The position numbers and the translations under genes are program-made. Of a stretch of 64,000 nucleotides of DNA, positions 17,008 to 26,398 are shown piece by piece. The stretch is from an uncultured Phycisphaerales bacterium (lineage in GTDB: Bacteria; Planctomycetota; Phycisphaerae; Phycisphaerales; UBA1924), in contig CAIYWI010000097.1 in assembly GCA_903929885.1 (NCBI GenBank), forward strand, positions 62,001-126,000. The letters run 5' to 3'. How positions within the stretch are numbered: the first letter of the stretch is position 1; each line of letters opens with the position of its first letter. Below the pieces are notes generated by a model. That model ran no database searches, was not told the origin of the DNA, and worked only from the letters and a program-made list of their open reading frames with translations.

Positions 17008-17673
17008 TTATCGCATGATCCAGCGTTGCTCGACCAGCGGCAGGGGGTTGGAACCGACATTGTGAAGGTCGCCGGGGGCCTGGAAACGCAACATCAGCGT
17101 CTTGCGAACAGTGGTCGACGCGGTCTTGCCGGTCTTGGGGTCCTTCGAGGTGACGGTCCGCATCTCGCCGCTGAAACCGGCCGCGTACACCGACACCTCG
17201 GCGAGGTGAGTCTCGTTGACGGGCCAAATCACCACGCCTTCCTTGGCATTCTCCTCGCCTTGGGGGAGCATGCCGACGATGCCGATTTGATCTTGGAGTT
17301 CCTTGTCCTCCAGATCGGCCAGGATCTTCTTGGTGACATCTGCGGGCACATCGCGACCGGAGCGGCGAACGGCCCCGGCGTCCACGCCAAGGTCAAAGGA
17401 CGGGGCGAAGAGCAAGTCGTTGCCGCTGCCATTGGTGACCTTGTAGGTGAAGTAGAAGTACGACTTTCGCCCTTCCCCGGCAACATCCACCGATGCCACG
17501 CGGAGCAAGCCGGGTTCGATGGCAAGTTGCCAGCGACGAGGAGCAGGGTCCGGCTCCGGCGCCATGCCGGGCAGGACGAGCGCCATCGCCGCGGCAAGCA
17601 CGATCGACAGGAGTCGGAGCGGCGACCACGTGAGGAGGGCCTGGAGGGAGTACTTGGCTGAGGGGGTCGGCAT
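17008..17673 (-). CDS. Conserved hypothetical envelope protein
   Basis: No family is recognised. The 221-residue protein has an N-terminal hydrophobic helix (about residues 20-37, [18 protein letters not shown]) that may be an anchor or signal peptide. A beta-rich domain follows, with [42 protein letters not shown] and [10 protein letters not shown]. The fold pattern suggests an exported protein that compares physiological and stressed states of something, but I cannot assign a role. ATG 17673 is used; a TTG right after a TATCGT hexamer (about 17714) would add 14 residues. Confidence 0.65.
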   Translation of the reverse strand: MPTPSAKYSLQALLTWSPLRLLSIVLAAAMALVLPGMAPEPDPAPRRWQLAIEPGLLRVASVDVAGEGRKSYFYFTYKVTNGSGNDLLFAPSFDLGVDAGAVRRSGRDVPADVTKKILADLEDKELQDQIGIVGMLPQGEENAKEGVVIWPVNETHLAEVSVYAAGFSGEMRTVTSKDPKTGKTASTTVRKTLMLRFQAPGDLHNVGSNPLPLVEQRWIMR

Positions 17674-17835
17674 GTCTGGAGACTCGTGGATCGGGTCGCG
17701 ATCAGGGAAACCCAACGATAGCCCGGATGCGATCGTCCGGGTGCGTTCCGGGGGGGGCGAGAGCCGCTACCGGGCGGGAGGAGCACTACGGTTGCCCGTT
17801 CACCCTCCGAGAGTGTCCTTCGGCTGTACCCCTTC

Positions 17836-18957
17836 GTGACTCGACCGGTTCCACCTTCGCCCGATCGATCGTCCGGCCACGCCGCGGGCCGCACGCAAGG
17901 GGAGCCCCTCGACAGCGCCGACCAGGCATCGCCTCGGGGCGAGTCCCCCTATCGGGCCGAGCGAGCGAGCAGCGACCTGCACTTGGCCGTTGCCCGGCGG
18001 ATCGTGCGGCAATCAAACCCCGATCAGATCGAGCAATCCGCCCGAGCCTTGGTCACGGGCGGCAGCAAGCACGGCATCGACCTCTCGCTGGTCTGGGCAA
18101 CCTGGGAAGCCGATCCGACTCGACCTTCGCGACGACGGGCCCGGCAAACCTGCCTCGCAGTGATCGGTTCGGGTCGTACGGCCCTGTTCTTTCTGAGCGA
18201 ACCCCCGCCCGAAGGCGACGCAGGGGGCACTCGCGCCGGCATCACGGAGCGGCGATCGTGCATCGAGGCGGCCTGTCGCCACCTTCAGGGCCAACGGCCG
18301 CAAGCCGTCACCATGGCGCAAGCGTTGACCGAACCGGCACACGGATGGGCCAAGGAGGCGTTTCTTGCCGCCGGGTTCATGCATGTCGGCGACCTGACGT
18401 ATCTGCGCCGAACAGCCGACTCGTCGAGTGTCGTGCCGCCACCGAAGCTCGGCGATGGCGTGGAGTTGCGCACGTTTGCGTCGGTCGAGGCGGCGGAGGG
18501 ACGCGGGGCTGCGGAGAAGGTGTTTGGAGCCGCGCTCGAGGCCAGCTACGAACAGACGCTGGACTGCCCCGAGTTGTGCGGACTGCGTTCGATCAGCGAC
18601 GTGCTGGACTCGCACCGCTCGACGGGGCAGTTCGACCCGCGGTTGTGGTGGGTGATCCTCGGCGCGCCCGCCGGCGTCGCGCTGACGACACGCAAACCCT
18701 TGGGCTGCCTGCTGCTGAACCCGTGCAAGGATCAACAGACGATCGAACTGGTCTACATCGGGCTTGCCATGGAGGCACGCGGCAAGGGATGGGCCCGGCC
18801 AGTGCTGCTTCACGGGATCTCGCTCGCGTCGCAGGGGCGTCGGAGCTACGAAGTGGCGTGCGCCGTGGATGATCGGAACCTTCCGGCGCGCAACCTCTAC
18901 GCATCGCTGGGCTTCCGCGAATCGGGGCATCGCGTCGCGATGGTCAAGCCTCTGTAG
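17836..18957 (+). CDS. GNAT-family acetyltransferase with long N-terminal domain
   Basis: The C-terminal 150 residues match a GNAT fold: IELVYIGLAMEARGKGWAR contains the Q/R-x-x-G-x-G/A acetyl-CoA loop, followed by ACAVDDRNLPARNLYASLGFRESGHR, the usual N-x-x-A-x-x-x-Y-x-x-x-G-F ending. Residues 50-200 may hold a second, degenerate GNAT domain, as in mycothiol-synthase-like proteins. The substrate is unknown. The start is uncertain: GTG 17836 is the longest option and no ATG lies near the conserved region. It is directly upstream of the candidate origin and dnaA. Confidence 0.7.
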   Translation: MTRPVPPSPDRSSGHAAGRTQGEPLDSADQASPRGESPYRAERASSDLHLAVARRIVRQSNPDQIEQSARALVTGGSKHGIDLSLVWATWEADPTRPSRRRARQTCLAVIGSGRTALFFLSEPPPEGDAGGTRAGITERRSCIEAACRHLQGQRPQAVTMAQALTEPAHGWAKEAFLAAGFMHVGDLTYLRRTADSSSVVPPPKLGDGVELRTFASVEAAEGRGAAEKVFGAALEASYEQTLDCPELCGLRSISDVLDSHRSTGQFDPRLWWVILGAPAGVALTTRKPLGCLLLNPCKDQQTIELVYIGLAMEARGKGWARPVLLHGISLASQGRRSYEVACAVDDRNLPARNLYASLGFRESGHRVAMVKPL

Positions 18958-18987
18958 GCGATGACAGACGACGGTCTTCCCACACCA

Positions 18988-18996
18988 TTATCCACA
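18988..18996 (+). promoter_or_regulatory. Perfect DnaA box TTATCCACA
   Basis: Exact match to the consensus R1-type DnaA box, 486 bp before the dnaA start. Confidence 0.7.
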
Positions 18997-19011
18997 CCCG
19001 CGCGCCTCGCG

Positions 19012-19029
19012 TGGAAAAGTATTTTTCCA
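19012..19029. repeat. AT-rich inverted repeat next to the DnaA box
   Basis: TGGAAAA (19012-19018) and TTTTCCA (19023-19029) are perfect 7-bp arms around GTAT. Each arm, read outward, resembles a relaxed DnaA site (TTTTCCAcg/TTTTCCAtg). It may be an unwinding or regulatory element. Confidence 0.5.
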
Positions 19030-19096
19030 TGGCGTCAAGTGCCTGAAAACACGGGCGAATCAGCACGGAGTCGACACGCGAACGACCCTTTTTCTC

Positions 19097-19125
19097 TTGC
19101 TCGTCTCGCGCGATTGCCTTATCTT
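19097..19125 (+). promoter_or_regulatory. Putative dnaA promoter (TTGCTC-17-TATCTT)
   Basis: TTGCTC (19097-19102) and TATCTT (19120-19125) are separated by exactly 17 nt. This is the only site I found with a recognisable -35 as well as a -10. It would give dnaA a leader of about 350 nt, or less if a later start codon is used. Confidence 0.4.
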
Positions 19126-19481
19126 CCTCGTGCAGGTCGGCGACGCCAGTGAACTCGCCGCCCGAACGCCCGAACGCAGTGCGTGATTGCGGTCCTCGGG
19201 TGGTCGTTTCGGGCGATCAGTTCAGCCGGCGTCGTCGGAACGGCCCCGCTCGTCCATCGTGACGCGCGGTCGGCGGCGGTTCGGGGTTCGCCCCGCTCCG
19301 TCGGTCGATGAAGAAGGCGATCTTCGGTCATGGATTGACCAACGTCGGTGGCGTGACCTCAGGATCGGAGCCATGGGCTCCCTCCATCGTGGGCTGGTGA
19401 CAGTGCCAGTCAACTCGGTTGAATCACTCGCGACCAAGCGTGGTCGCGGCTGGTTGCCTGCGGTCGTGACGTCCCGCGTGC

Positions 19482-21200
19482 GTGAAGGACTCGACACACT
19501 CATCGGTTCGCGGCGGCATGATCCGTCGCGGGCCATGGCGTTCAAGTGACGACGAGGTCCGACGAGTGCAGCACCAGCAGCCACAAGATGCCATCGCGAC
19601 GGCCACGCCGACCCGCGGCGGATCGCAGCGAGTGGAGCAGGATCGCGGGCGCGATGCGGGAGCGAATCCGCTCTCCACTCGCGAGCGGGCGACGGGGGAG
19701 TCGAATCGGCCCGGAGATGGTGCGGGGGAACGTCGCCATCGGGAGATGGTGGCGAACCTGCGTCGTCGGCTGGCCGAGCACATCGGCGACGATGACGTCG
19801 AGCGCTACTTCGACGGTCAGACTCGCGTGAGCGTTCGCGACGACCGCCTGGAACTGACGGTGGCCTCGGGCCTGCTCGCCAAGTTGCTCGACACCAAGTA
19901 CGGGTCAAGCATCCGCCGCGCGGCGGGCGACACGCTGGGACACGGTCGTCCCATCGAGGTGCTCTTCCGAGTCGACCGGGCCGCGTTCCCGGGTCAGGCC
20001 GACGTGTCCGATCGCCCCAGCGACATTCGAAGGCCGGCGGCGCCGGCGTCGCCACAGCGGTCGCAGGCCCAGTTCGGTCGGTTCACGTTCGCGAACTTCC
20101 TGACGGGCAAGTCGAATCGACTCGCCCATGCCGCGGCCCTTCGGGTGGCCGATGCCGACGGATACGTCGCGCCGGTCTTCATCCACGGCGCGTGCGGCAT
20201 GGGCAAGACGCACCTCCTGCAGGCGGCCCTTCACCGCTACCAGGAGTCGCACCCGAACGCTGCGGTGCGTTACACGACGGGCGAAGCCTTCACCAACGAC
20301 TTCGTCGCGGCCCTCAAGGCCAGTCGCGTCGAGGCCTTCCGGCGATCCTACCGAAGGGTGGACCTGATCGCCATCGACGACGTTCACTTCTTCGGGTCGA
20401 AGGAAGCCACTCAGGCAGAACTGCTGCACACGCTCGACACCTTGGCGCTGGAGGGGGCGAGGATCATGCTCGCCAGCGACGAGCATCCTCGCGAGATCCG
20501 CAAACTGAGCGAGCGGCTTTCGTCGCGATTCATGGGCGGCGTGGTCATCAGGGTCGATCCTCCGGACCGCGACCTTCGAGAGCGGTTGGTCAAGCATCTG
20601 GCGGCGCGGCGCGGCATGCAGATCGAGGATGCCGCCGTCGCCCTGCTGGTCAGCCGCACCGAGCGGACGATTGGAACTCTCGGGGGCTTCGGGGGTTCGG
20701 TCCGCGAGATCGAGGGAACGCTCAACCAGATCGACGCCGTGCAGCGGCTGCTCCCGGAACTGGCCTCGACGCAGGGCGTGGTGGGCCTGATGCTGGTGAA
20801 GCGGGCGTTGGGCATCGGCGATCAGGCGGTGCCAGACGCAGCTGCGGAAACCCGCGTGCGACGGCCGGTGGGCGGCGACGTGATCCTGGCCGAGGTCTGC
20901 AAGGCCCTGCAGGTCGAGATCACCGATGTCCACGGCAAGGGAAGGCATCCGCGCGTGGTGCTCGCCCGCGCCATGGTGGCCTACTTGTGCCGCACGCTCA
21001 CCACGTTGAGCTTCCCGGAGATCGCGGGCATCATCCGTCGCACCAACCACTCGACGGTGATCACGGCCTTCCGTCGATTCGAGCGTCAGATGGCCGAGGG
21101 GGAAGTGCCGACGGGCGGAATTCCCGAGTGCTTCGCGGGACGATCGCTCCGCGAGATCGCCGAGCACATCGCCAAGGAGGTCGCGAGGTCGTCATCCTGA
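19482..21200 (+). CDS. dnaA: Chromosomal replication initiator protein DnaA
   Basis: DnaA binds origin DnaA boxes and melts the origin. The AAA+ core has Walker A GACGMGKT (about residues 236-243), Walker B LIAIDD (295-300) and a FTFANFLTGKSNRLAHAAA entry motif. Domain IV ends with RTNHSTVITAFRRF; the usual DHTTV signature reads NHSTV. Domain I may begin near residue 88 (EMVANLRRRLAEHIGDDDV). About 88 disordered, Arg/Gln-rich residues precede it if the GTG at 19482 is the start. Starts at ATG 19518 or ATG 19746 are equally defensible. dnaN and gyrB are not adjacent; an ABC exporter follows 22 bp later. Confidence 0.9.
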   Translation: MKDSTHSSVRGGMIRRGPWRSSDDEVRRVQHQQPQDAIATATPTRGGSQRVEQDRGRDAGANPLSTRERATGESNRPGDGAGERRHREMVANLRRRLAEHIGDDDVERYFDGQTRVSVRDDRLELTVASGLLAKLLDTKYGSSIRRAAGDTLGHGRPIEVLFRVDRAAFPGQADVSDRPSDIRRPAAPASPQRSQAQFGRFTFANFLTGKSNRLAHAAALRVADADGYVAPVFIHGACGMGKTHLLQAALHRYQESHPNAAVRYTTGEAFTNDFVAALKASRVEAFRRSYRRVDLIAIDDVHFFGSKEATQAELLHTLDTLALEGARIMLASDEHPREIRKLSERLSSRFMGGVVIRVDPPDRDLRERLVKHLAARRGMQIEDAAVALLVSRTERTIGTLGGFGGSVREIEGTLNQIDAVQRLLPELASTQGVVGLMLVKRALGIGDQAVPDAAAETRVRRPVGGDVILAEVCKALQVEITDVHGKGRHPRVVLARAMVAYLCRTLTTLSFPEIAGIIRRTNHSTVITAFRRFERQMAEGEVPTGGIPECFAGRSLREIAEHIAKEVARSSS

Positions 21201-21222
21201 CACCCGACGCCGGCGACATCCC

Positions 21223-22074
21223 ATGCTCACGCTCCGCAACCTCCGCAAGAAGTTCGGCGACCTGATTGCCGTCGACGGGCTCTCCCTTCGGATCGAACCC
21301 GGAGAGGTCTTCGGACTGCTCGGCCCGAACGGCGCGGGCAAGTCGACGACCATCGGCATGTCCGTGGGGATGATCCGGCCGGATGCCGGGGACGTGACGC
21401 TCGAGGGATTCGGCGATCCGATGAACCCTCCGGTCCGAAGGGCGATCGGCGTGGCGCCCCAGTCGCTGGCGATCTACGAGGATCTGACGGCTCGCGAGAA
21501 CATGGTGTTCTTCGGACGGCTGCAGTCGATGAGAGGACGGACGCTGCGACGTCGCGTCGACCTGACGCTCGAGATGGTGGGCCTGTCGTCGAGGCAGTTC
21601 GATCGGGTCGCGACTTTCTCGGGCGGCATGAAGCGGCGACTCAACCTCGCCGCCGCGATGATTCATGAGCCGCCGCTGCTGTTGCTCGACGAACCCACGG
21701 CCGGCGTCGACCCGCAATCTCGCAACAGCATCCTCGAGCTCGTGCGTTCGCTCGCCGCCCAAGGGGTCACCATCCTCTACACGACCCACTACATGGAGGA
21801 GGCCGCCAAGCTCTGCTCCAGAGTCGCCGTCGTCGACCACGGCCGGCTGCTGGCCATCGGCACCGTGCCCGACCTGGTCAGGACCCACGGCGGCACGACG
21901 GTCATCACGGTGGACCGCGGCGACCGGAGCGAACGCATCGAGACGAGCGATCCCGTTCGGGACGTGGCGACCATCATGGCCGATCCGACCAGGGGCATCA
22001 GCGGCTTGCGAATCGATCGACCGGATCTCGAATCAGTCTTCCTCAACCTCACGGGAAGGAGTCTCCGAGACTGA
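21223..22074 (+). CDS. ABC-2 type transporter, ATP-binding protein
   Basis: The 283-residue ATPase has Walker A GPNGAGKS (about 39-46), the Q-loop in GVAPQSLAIYEDLTARENM, signature FSGGMKRRL, Walker B LLLLDEPTAGVDPQ and the H-loop in TTHYMEEA. The variant belongs to the DrrA/CcmA-like exporters of drugs, lipids or polysaccharides. The C-terminal 60 residues follow the extra domain of that group. It overlaps the permease gene by 1 base (TGATG), so the two form one exporter. Confidence 0.93.
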   Translation: MLTLRNLRKKFGDLIAVDGLSLRIEPGEVFGLLGPNGAGKSTTIGMSVGMIRPDAGDVTLEGFGDPMNPPVRRAIGVAPQSLAIYEDLTARENMVFFGRLQSMRGRTLRRRVDLTLEMVGLSSRQFDRVATFSGGMKRRLNLAAAMIHEPPLLLLDEPTAGVDPQSRNSILELVRSLAAQGVTILYTTHYMEEAAKLCSRVAVVDHGRLLAIGTVPDLVRTHGGTTVITVDRGDRSERIETSDPVRDVATIMADPTRGISGLRIDRPDLESVFLNLTGRSLRD

Positions 22075-23342
22075 TGACCCCTGTGATCGCGCTTGCCATC
22101 AAGGACCTGCGCCACCTGTTGCGCGACCGCGGGGCGGCGTTCTTCGCGTTGGGGTTTCCACTCTTGGTCGCCTTGTTCTTCGGGTTCATCTTCGGCGGGG
22201 ACACCTCGCAGCGAGCCCGCTTGGCGGTGCGGGTGGTCAACCTCGACCAGGGGCCGGCAGGCGCGGCGCTCGTCGACGCGATGGGCCGGGACGGATCGAT
22301 CGAACTGTCCGCTTCGGATGATCCGACGGAGGCAGCCGATGCCGTGCGATTGGGCAAGGCGGTGGCGGTGGTGACGATCCCGAGGGACTTCTCCGCCGCA
22401 TCCGACGCGATCTTCGTCGGCGTCGCGAGGTCCATCGAGATGGTGGTGGACCCATCGCGACGATCCGAGGCGGGCCTGCTCGAGGGCAAGCTCAATCAAC
22501 TTGCGTTCCGACAGCTGTCCGAGCGATTCGCGGATCCGGCTTGGATGCGGACTGCGATCGCCAATGCCAAACAGGCCGCGGCGACCGCCCGCGACATCTC
22601 GCCCCCTCAGGCCATCGGCATGTCGCTCATGTTCGACGCGATTCAGCGGGCCATCGACGCCGGCTTCAACCCCGCGGCGGGCGACGGCGAGGCGTGGACC
22701 CCCATCCGCATCAGCGTGTCGTCGCTTGACACGCCGCGAACCGGCCCCCGCAGCGGGTACGAGGTGTCGTTCATCCAGGGCATCATCTGGGGCTTGATGG
22801 GATGCGTGACCGCATTCGGCTCGTCGATGGCGTCGGAACGCAGTCGCGGCACGTTGGCGCGGCTGACCGTTGCACCGATCACCCGGGCGCAAGTTCTGGC
22901 CGGCAAGTCGCTGGCCTGCTTCATCGCATGCTTGGCCGTCCAGGCCATTCTCGTCGCGTTCGGGATGGCCGCGTTCGGGATCAGCGTCGAACGACCGCTG
23001 ATGTTGGTGACGGCCTGTCTTGCCGCCGGCGTGGGCTTCACCGGCCTGATGATGTTCATGGCCGGCCTGAGCCGCACCGAAGGTGGCGGTGGGGGCCTCG
23101 GAAGGGCTCTGGTGCTGATCCTGGCGATGATTGGCGGCGGAACGGTGCCTCTGTTCGTGATGCCGCGAATCCTGCTGGCGGCCAGCCGGGTCAGTCCCTT
23201 CTCGTGGGCGACGACGTGCCTCGAGGGCGCGCTCTGGAGGGGCTATTCCGCACCGGAGATGCTGCTTCCCGCGGCCATTCTCGTCTCGTTCGGCGTCGTC
23301 GGATTCGCCATCGGCGTCAGCGCCCTTCGCTGGACGGAGTGA
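22074..23342 (+). CDS. ABC-2 type transporter, permease protein
   Basis: The 422-residue membrane protein has an N-terminal helix (about 20-42, GAAFFALGFPLLVALFFGFIFG), a large extracytoplasmic domain (about 45-240) and five C-terminal helices with the ABC-2 pattern SSMASERSRGTLARLTVAP before them. This is the YhgE/NatB-type layout. It pairs with the ATPase directly upstream through an overlapping stop/start. The substrate is not evident from sequence or context. Confidence 0.9.
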   Translation: MTPVIALAIKDLRHLLRDRGAAFFALGFPLLVALFFGFIFGGDTSQRARLAVRVVNLDQGPAGAALVDAMGRDGSIELSASDDPTEAADAVRLGKAVAVVTIPRDFSAASDAIFVGVARSIEMVVDPSRRSEAGLLEGKLNQLAFRQLSERFADPAWMRTAIANAKQAAATARDISPPQAIGMSLMFDAIQRAIDAGFNPAAGDGEAWTPIRISVSSLDTPRTGPRSGYEVSFIQGIIWGLMGCVTAFGSSMASERSRGTLARLTVAPITRAQVLAGKSLACFIACLAVQAILVAFGMAAFGISVERPLMLVTACLAAGVGFTGLMMFMAGLSRTEGGGGGLGRALVLILAMIGGGTVPLFVMPRILLAASRVSPFSWATTCLEGALWRGYSAPEMLLPAAILVSFGVVGFAIGVSALRWTE

Positions 23343-23366
23343 CACCACCGACCCGGCGCCGGTCGA

Positions 23367-26240
23367 TCACAGGTCGTCGTCCTCGTCGCCAGCCACGCGC
23401 GCCTTGGCGGTGGGGGGGGAGACGATGGTCGGAGTCTCCTCGAAGGGAGCATCCTCCTCGAAGAGGGATGTCGATCCGGCGGCTCCCGCCGCAGGACCGT
23501 CGTCTCGCTGCAGCGTGATGCCCTCGGCCTTGGCCTGCGCCTCCATCATCTGCTGCATGGCCTGCCACTCCTCCAGGGAGATGAGCACGTCACGGGCGAC
23601 CGAGCCCTTATGATCGGAGATGATGCCGGCGATGCCCATGAGGTCGATGAGGCGACTCGCGCGCGTGTACCCGATGGCCAATCGCCTCTGAAGCAGGGAC
23701 ACGCTCCCTCGCTTGGTCTCCAGAACGATCTCGACGGCGCGGGGGAACATGGGGTCCTCCTTGGCGGCGGCGAGACTCGCCGAGGAGTTGTTCTGGCTGT
23801 CGGCGATTCGCTGCTCGTCGGAACCCGGCGAGCGAAGCTGCATCAGACTTCGCTCGAAGCTCGGCGCCGCGACTTCCTTCATGAACTTCACGACGCGACG
23901 GATCTCGCGGTCGTCGACCAGCGTGCCCTGAGCCCTCATGGGAACCGGGGAGGCGGGGGTGATGAAGAGCATGTCGCCCTGTCCCAGGAGGAGCTCGCCG
24001 CCCTTGGCGTCGAGCACGATGCGGCTGTCCATGCCACTGGAGACCTTGAACGTCATGCGGGCGGGCATGTTGGCCTTGATCAGGCCGGTGACGACTTCTC
24101 GCTGGGGTCGCTGGGTGGCCAGGATGAGGTGGATGCCCACCGCACGCGCCTTCTGGGCGATGCGGATGATCGAGTTCTCCACCTCGCGGTGGGTCATCAT
24201 GAGATCGGCGAGTTCGTCGATGACGATGACGATGTACGGGAGCTTGCGGGGGATCTCCGCCTCCTCCTCGGGCGTCTGCGCGTTGAACCGCTCCTTGAGC
24301 TCCTCCCACGTGAGTTCGTTGTAGCTGGCGATGTCGCGACAGCCCGCCTCCTGGAGCGTCATGTAACGCTCTTCCATCTTGTTGCAGGCCCAATCGAGAA
24401 TCGCGGCGGCCTTGGGCATCTCGGTCACCACCGGGCACATGAGATGCGGAATGTCCTTGAACTGCGACATCTCGACCATCTTGGGATCGACCAGGACCAG
24501 CTTGAGCTCGCTGGGCCGCTTGGTGTAGAGGAAGCCCATGATGATCGTGTTCATGCACACGCTCTTGCCCGAGCCGGTGGTGCCGGCGATGAGCATGTGG
24601 GGCATCTTCGCCAGGTCCTGGATGAGCGGCGTCCCGCCTGCATCCTTGCCGAGGAACATCGGCAACTTCATCTTGCTGAAGGTGTCCGCATGGCCCATCA
24701 GTTCCTTGAGCCGCACCTTCTCGCGAGTGGTGTTGGGCACCTCGACGCCGATGGTGTCGCGACCGGCCTGGTTGGCCACGACGCGGATGTTGATGGCCTT
24801 GAGCGAACGGGCAATGTCGCTCTGCACGGCCGAAAGGGCCGACACCTTGGTGCCCGGCGCGAGCTTGATGTTGTACATCGTCACGGCGGGACCGCTCTCG
24901 GCGTCAACGACGTGACCCTGGATCTTGTATTCCTGCAGCGCGGCCATCAACGCCACGCCCTGAGCCGCCACGTGCTCCTTGAGCGTCTCGGAGAAGTTCT
25001 CCTCGGGTTCCTCGAGCAGGTCGAGTCCGGGGAAGCGATAGGGCTTGCTGGGGTCCTCCACCAGCGACTGATCGCCTGCCTGAACGGCCGCCAAGTCCTT
25101 GTCGGTGGCGATGCGCTTGTTGTCGTTGCCGAAGATGATGGTCAACTTTTCCATCTTGTTCTTCAGCGCGCCGGGGTCGAATACTTGCGGCGCATCCGCG
25201 GCGGAGTCCGCATCCTCGTCCCCATCGCCATCGTCGACATCGGGTGCCGCGTCAGCGGCCGACTCGTCGCCGTCTTCGTCGTGGTCGATCGCCTCGGGTC
25301 CGCCCTCAACGCCATCCTCGTCGGCCGCCTTGGAGCGACGTCGCCGGGGCTTGGCCTCGATTTCCGCGACCGCGACTGCCTCATCGCCGCTCTCGACGCC
25401 GTCCGGATCCTCGACATCCTCGAGCATGTCCTTGGGGCCGAGCTCGGAGGCCTTGCGAGCGGCGCGACGCTTTGCCGCCGCGGGAGAGAGCGAGTCGTCG
25501 TCGACGTCGGTCAATCTCGCCGCCTTCTTGCGCCGCTTGGGGGCGAACAGGCGACCCCAGATGGAACTCACGCCGTCGGAGATGGCCTCACCACCCGCCT
25601 TGGCGACCGCGCCGCCGGCAGAAAGGGCGGCGGAACCAGCGGCCACCGAGGCCTCGCGGGCCGCCGGCACGCCACGGTCGACCGTGAGGCGATAGGCCCA
25701 CCCAAGGAACGCGACCACCCATTCGTCCATGGCAACGATCGCCCCGACAACGGTGAGGACGGCCAAGACGATGCCGGTGCCGAGCGCCCCGAACCGCTGA
25801 GCCAACTCGCTGACGCCCACGACACCGATCGTGCCGCCGGACAGGTCGGGCATCGGCCCGAGTCCCGGGGCGAGAAGATTCATGAGGCCGGCGATGGCGG
25901 CGGACATCATCACGGCGCCGATGAGTCGGACGATGGCATGCTGCACGCTGCGGCCGATGGCGGCCGAGAGCAGGCCCAGCGTGATGCAGAAGGCGAGAAT
26001 CCACGCCGCGTGGCCGAGCAACTTGAAGGCGTTGTAGGCCACGAAGGCACCCACCGGGCCGCACCAGTTCATGACCGGCGAGTTGTGGGGGGCGATCAAG
26101 TGCGACGGGGGGTCGGCCAAGTCGAAGCCGATGAGGCTTGCGAGCACGAAGGCCCAGACGGCGATAAGGGCCACCAGACCGAAGACACCGACGTACGACC
26201 CTGTGCGCCCATCCTGGGCGGAGCGAGCAGTCCTTGCCAT
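23367..26240 (-). CDS. ftsK: DNA translocase FtsK
   Basis: FtsK/SpoIIIE pumps chromosomal DNA through the closing septum and activates XerCD. The 957-residue protein has four to five N-terminal transmembrane helices (about 15-200), an acidic Asp/Glu-rich linker (about 240-370), the motor domain with GTTGSGKSVCMNT (Walker A), LVLVDPKMVEMS and VIVIDELADLMM (Walker B), and LATQRPQREVVTGLIKANMPAR. The C-terminal gamma winged helix (about 835-905) includes RRLAIGYTRASRLIDLMGIAGI, the KOPS-reading module. TATCAT lies 7 nt before the ATG at 26240 and no SD is seen, so it is another leaderless candidate. It ends 24 bp from the convergent permease gene. Confidence 0.96.
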   Translation of the reverse strand: MARTARSAQDGRTGSYVGVFGLVALIAVWAFVLASLIGFDLADPPSHLIAPHNSPVMNWCGPVGAFVAYNAFKLLGHAAWILAFCITLGLLSAAIGRSVQHAIVRLIGAVMMSAAIAGLMNLLAPGLGPMPDLSGGTIGVVGVSELAQRFGALGTGIVLAVLTVVGAIVAMDEWVVAFLGWAYRLTVDRGVPAAREASVAAGSAALSAGGAVAKAGGEAISDGVSSIWGRLFAPKRRKKAARLTDVDDDSLSPAAAKRRAARKASELGPKDMLEDVEDPDGVESGDEAVAVAEIEAKPRRRRSKAADEDGVEGGPEAIDHDEDGDESAADAAPDVDDGDGDEDADSAADAPQVFDPGALKNKMEKLTIIFGNDNKRIATDKDLAAVQAGDQSLVEDPSKPYRFPGLDLLEEPEENFSETLKEHVAAQGVALMAALQEYKIQGHVVDAESGPAVTMYNIKLAPGTKVSALSAVQSDIARSLKAINIRVVANQAGRDTIGVEVPNTTREKVRLKELMGHADTFSKMKLPMFLGKDAGGTPLIQDLAKMPHMLIAGTTGSGKSVCMNTIIMGFLYTKRPSELKLVLVDPKMVEMSQFKDIPHLMCPVVTEMPKAAAILDWACNKMEERYMTLQEAGCRDIASYNELTWEELKERFNAQTPEEEAEIPRKLPYIVIVIDELADLMMTHREVENSIIRIAQKARAVGIHLILATQRPQREVVTGLIKANMPARMTFKVSSGMDSRIVLDAKGGELLLGQGDMLFITPASPVPMRAQGTLVDDREIRRVVKFMKEVAAPSFERSLMQLRSPGSDEQRIADSQNNSSASLAAAKEDPMFPRAVEIVLETKRGSVSLLQRRLAIGYTRASRLIDLMGIAGIISDHKGSVARDVLISLEEWQAMQQMMEAQAKAEGITLQRDDGPAAGAAGSTSLFEEDAPFEETPTIVSPPTAKARVAGDEDDDL

Positions 26241-26247
26241 GATCGGG

Positions 26248-26253
26248 ATGATA
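26248..26253 (-). promoter_or_regulatory. Putative -10 element TATCAT, leaderless ftsK
   Basis: The minus strand reads TATCAT-cccgatc-ATG, a 7-nt gap with no SD. Confidence 0.5.
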
Positions 26254-26340
26254 TCGGCCAGACAGGGGATCCATCACCACTTTCCGGGGATGTCCTCCAG
26301 AATCGGCCGGCCGCCGGTTTCCCGCCGCACGGCCTGCGCA

Positions 26341-26375
26341 TCAAAAACCCCGCCGACGGCCGGCGGGGTTTGATG
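26341..26375 (-). terminator. Intrinsic terminator of the sigma factor gene
   Basis: AAACCCCGCCG (26345-26355) and CGGCGGGGTTT (26361-26371) form an 11-bp stem with a 5-nt loop. Read on the minus strand the stem is followed by TTTTTGA, a T-run. It begins about 28 nt past the stop of the sigma factor gene and separates it from ftsK. Confidence 0.88.
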
Positions 26376-26398
26376 GGACTTCCTGATGCGGCGGGCCG

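Larger units (their letters stand above)
18958..19481. other. Candidate replication origin (oriC) region upstream of dnaA
   Basis: This 524-bp stretch has no supported gene. It contains a perfect DnaA box TTATCCACA (18988-18996), an adjacent AT-rich inverted repeat TGGAAAA-gtat-TTTTCCA (19012-19029), further T-rich tracts (CCCTTTTTCTC near 19087) and a promoter-like pair before dnaA. The AT content of 18980-19130 is clearly above its surroundings. Only one perfect DnaA box was found by eye, so this could also be an autoregulatory dnaA promoter. Genome-wide GC skew would settle it. Confidence 0.45.

Noticed and set aside
18961-19152. Short open frame right after the GNAT gene
   Set aside because: It covers the DnaA box and AT-rich repeat, and its product lacks any coherent pattern; more likely origin or promoter DNA.
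23349-23365. CGACCCGGCGCCGGTCG palindrome between ABC permease and ftsK
   Set aside because: It is short, imperfect and has no T-run, so I do not call it a terminator.
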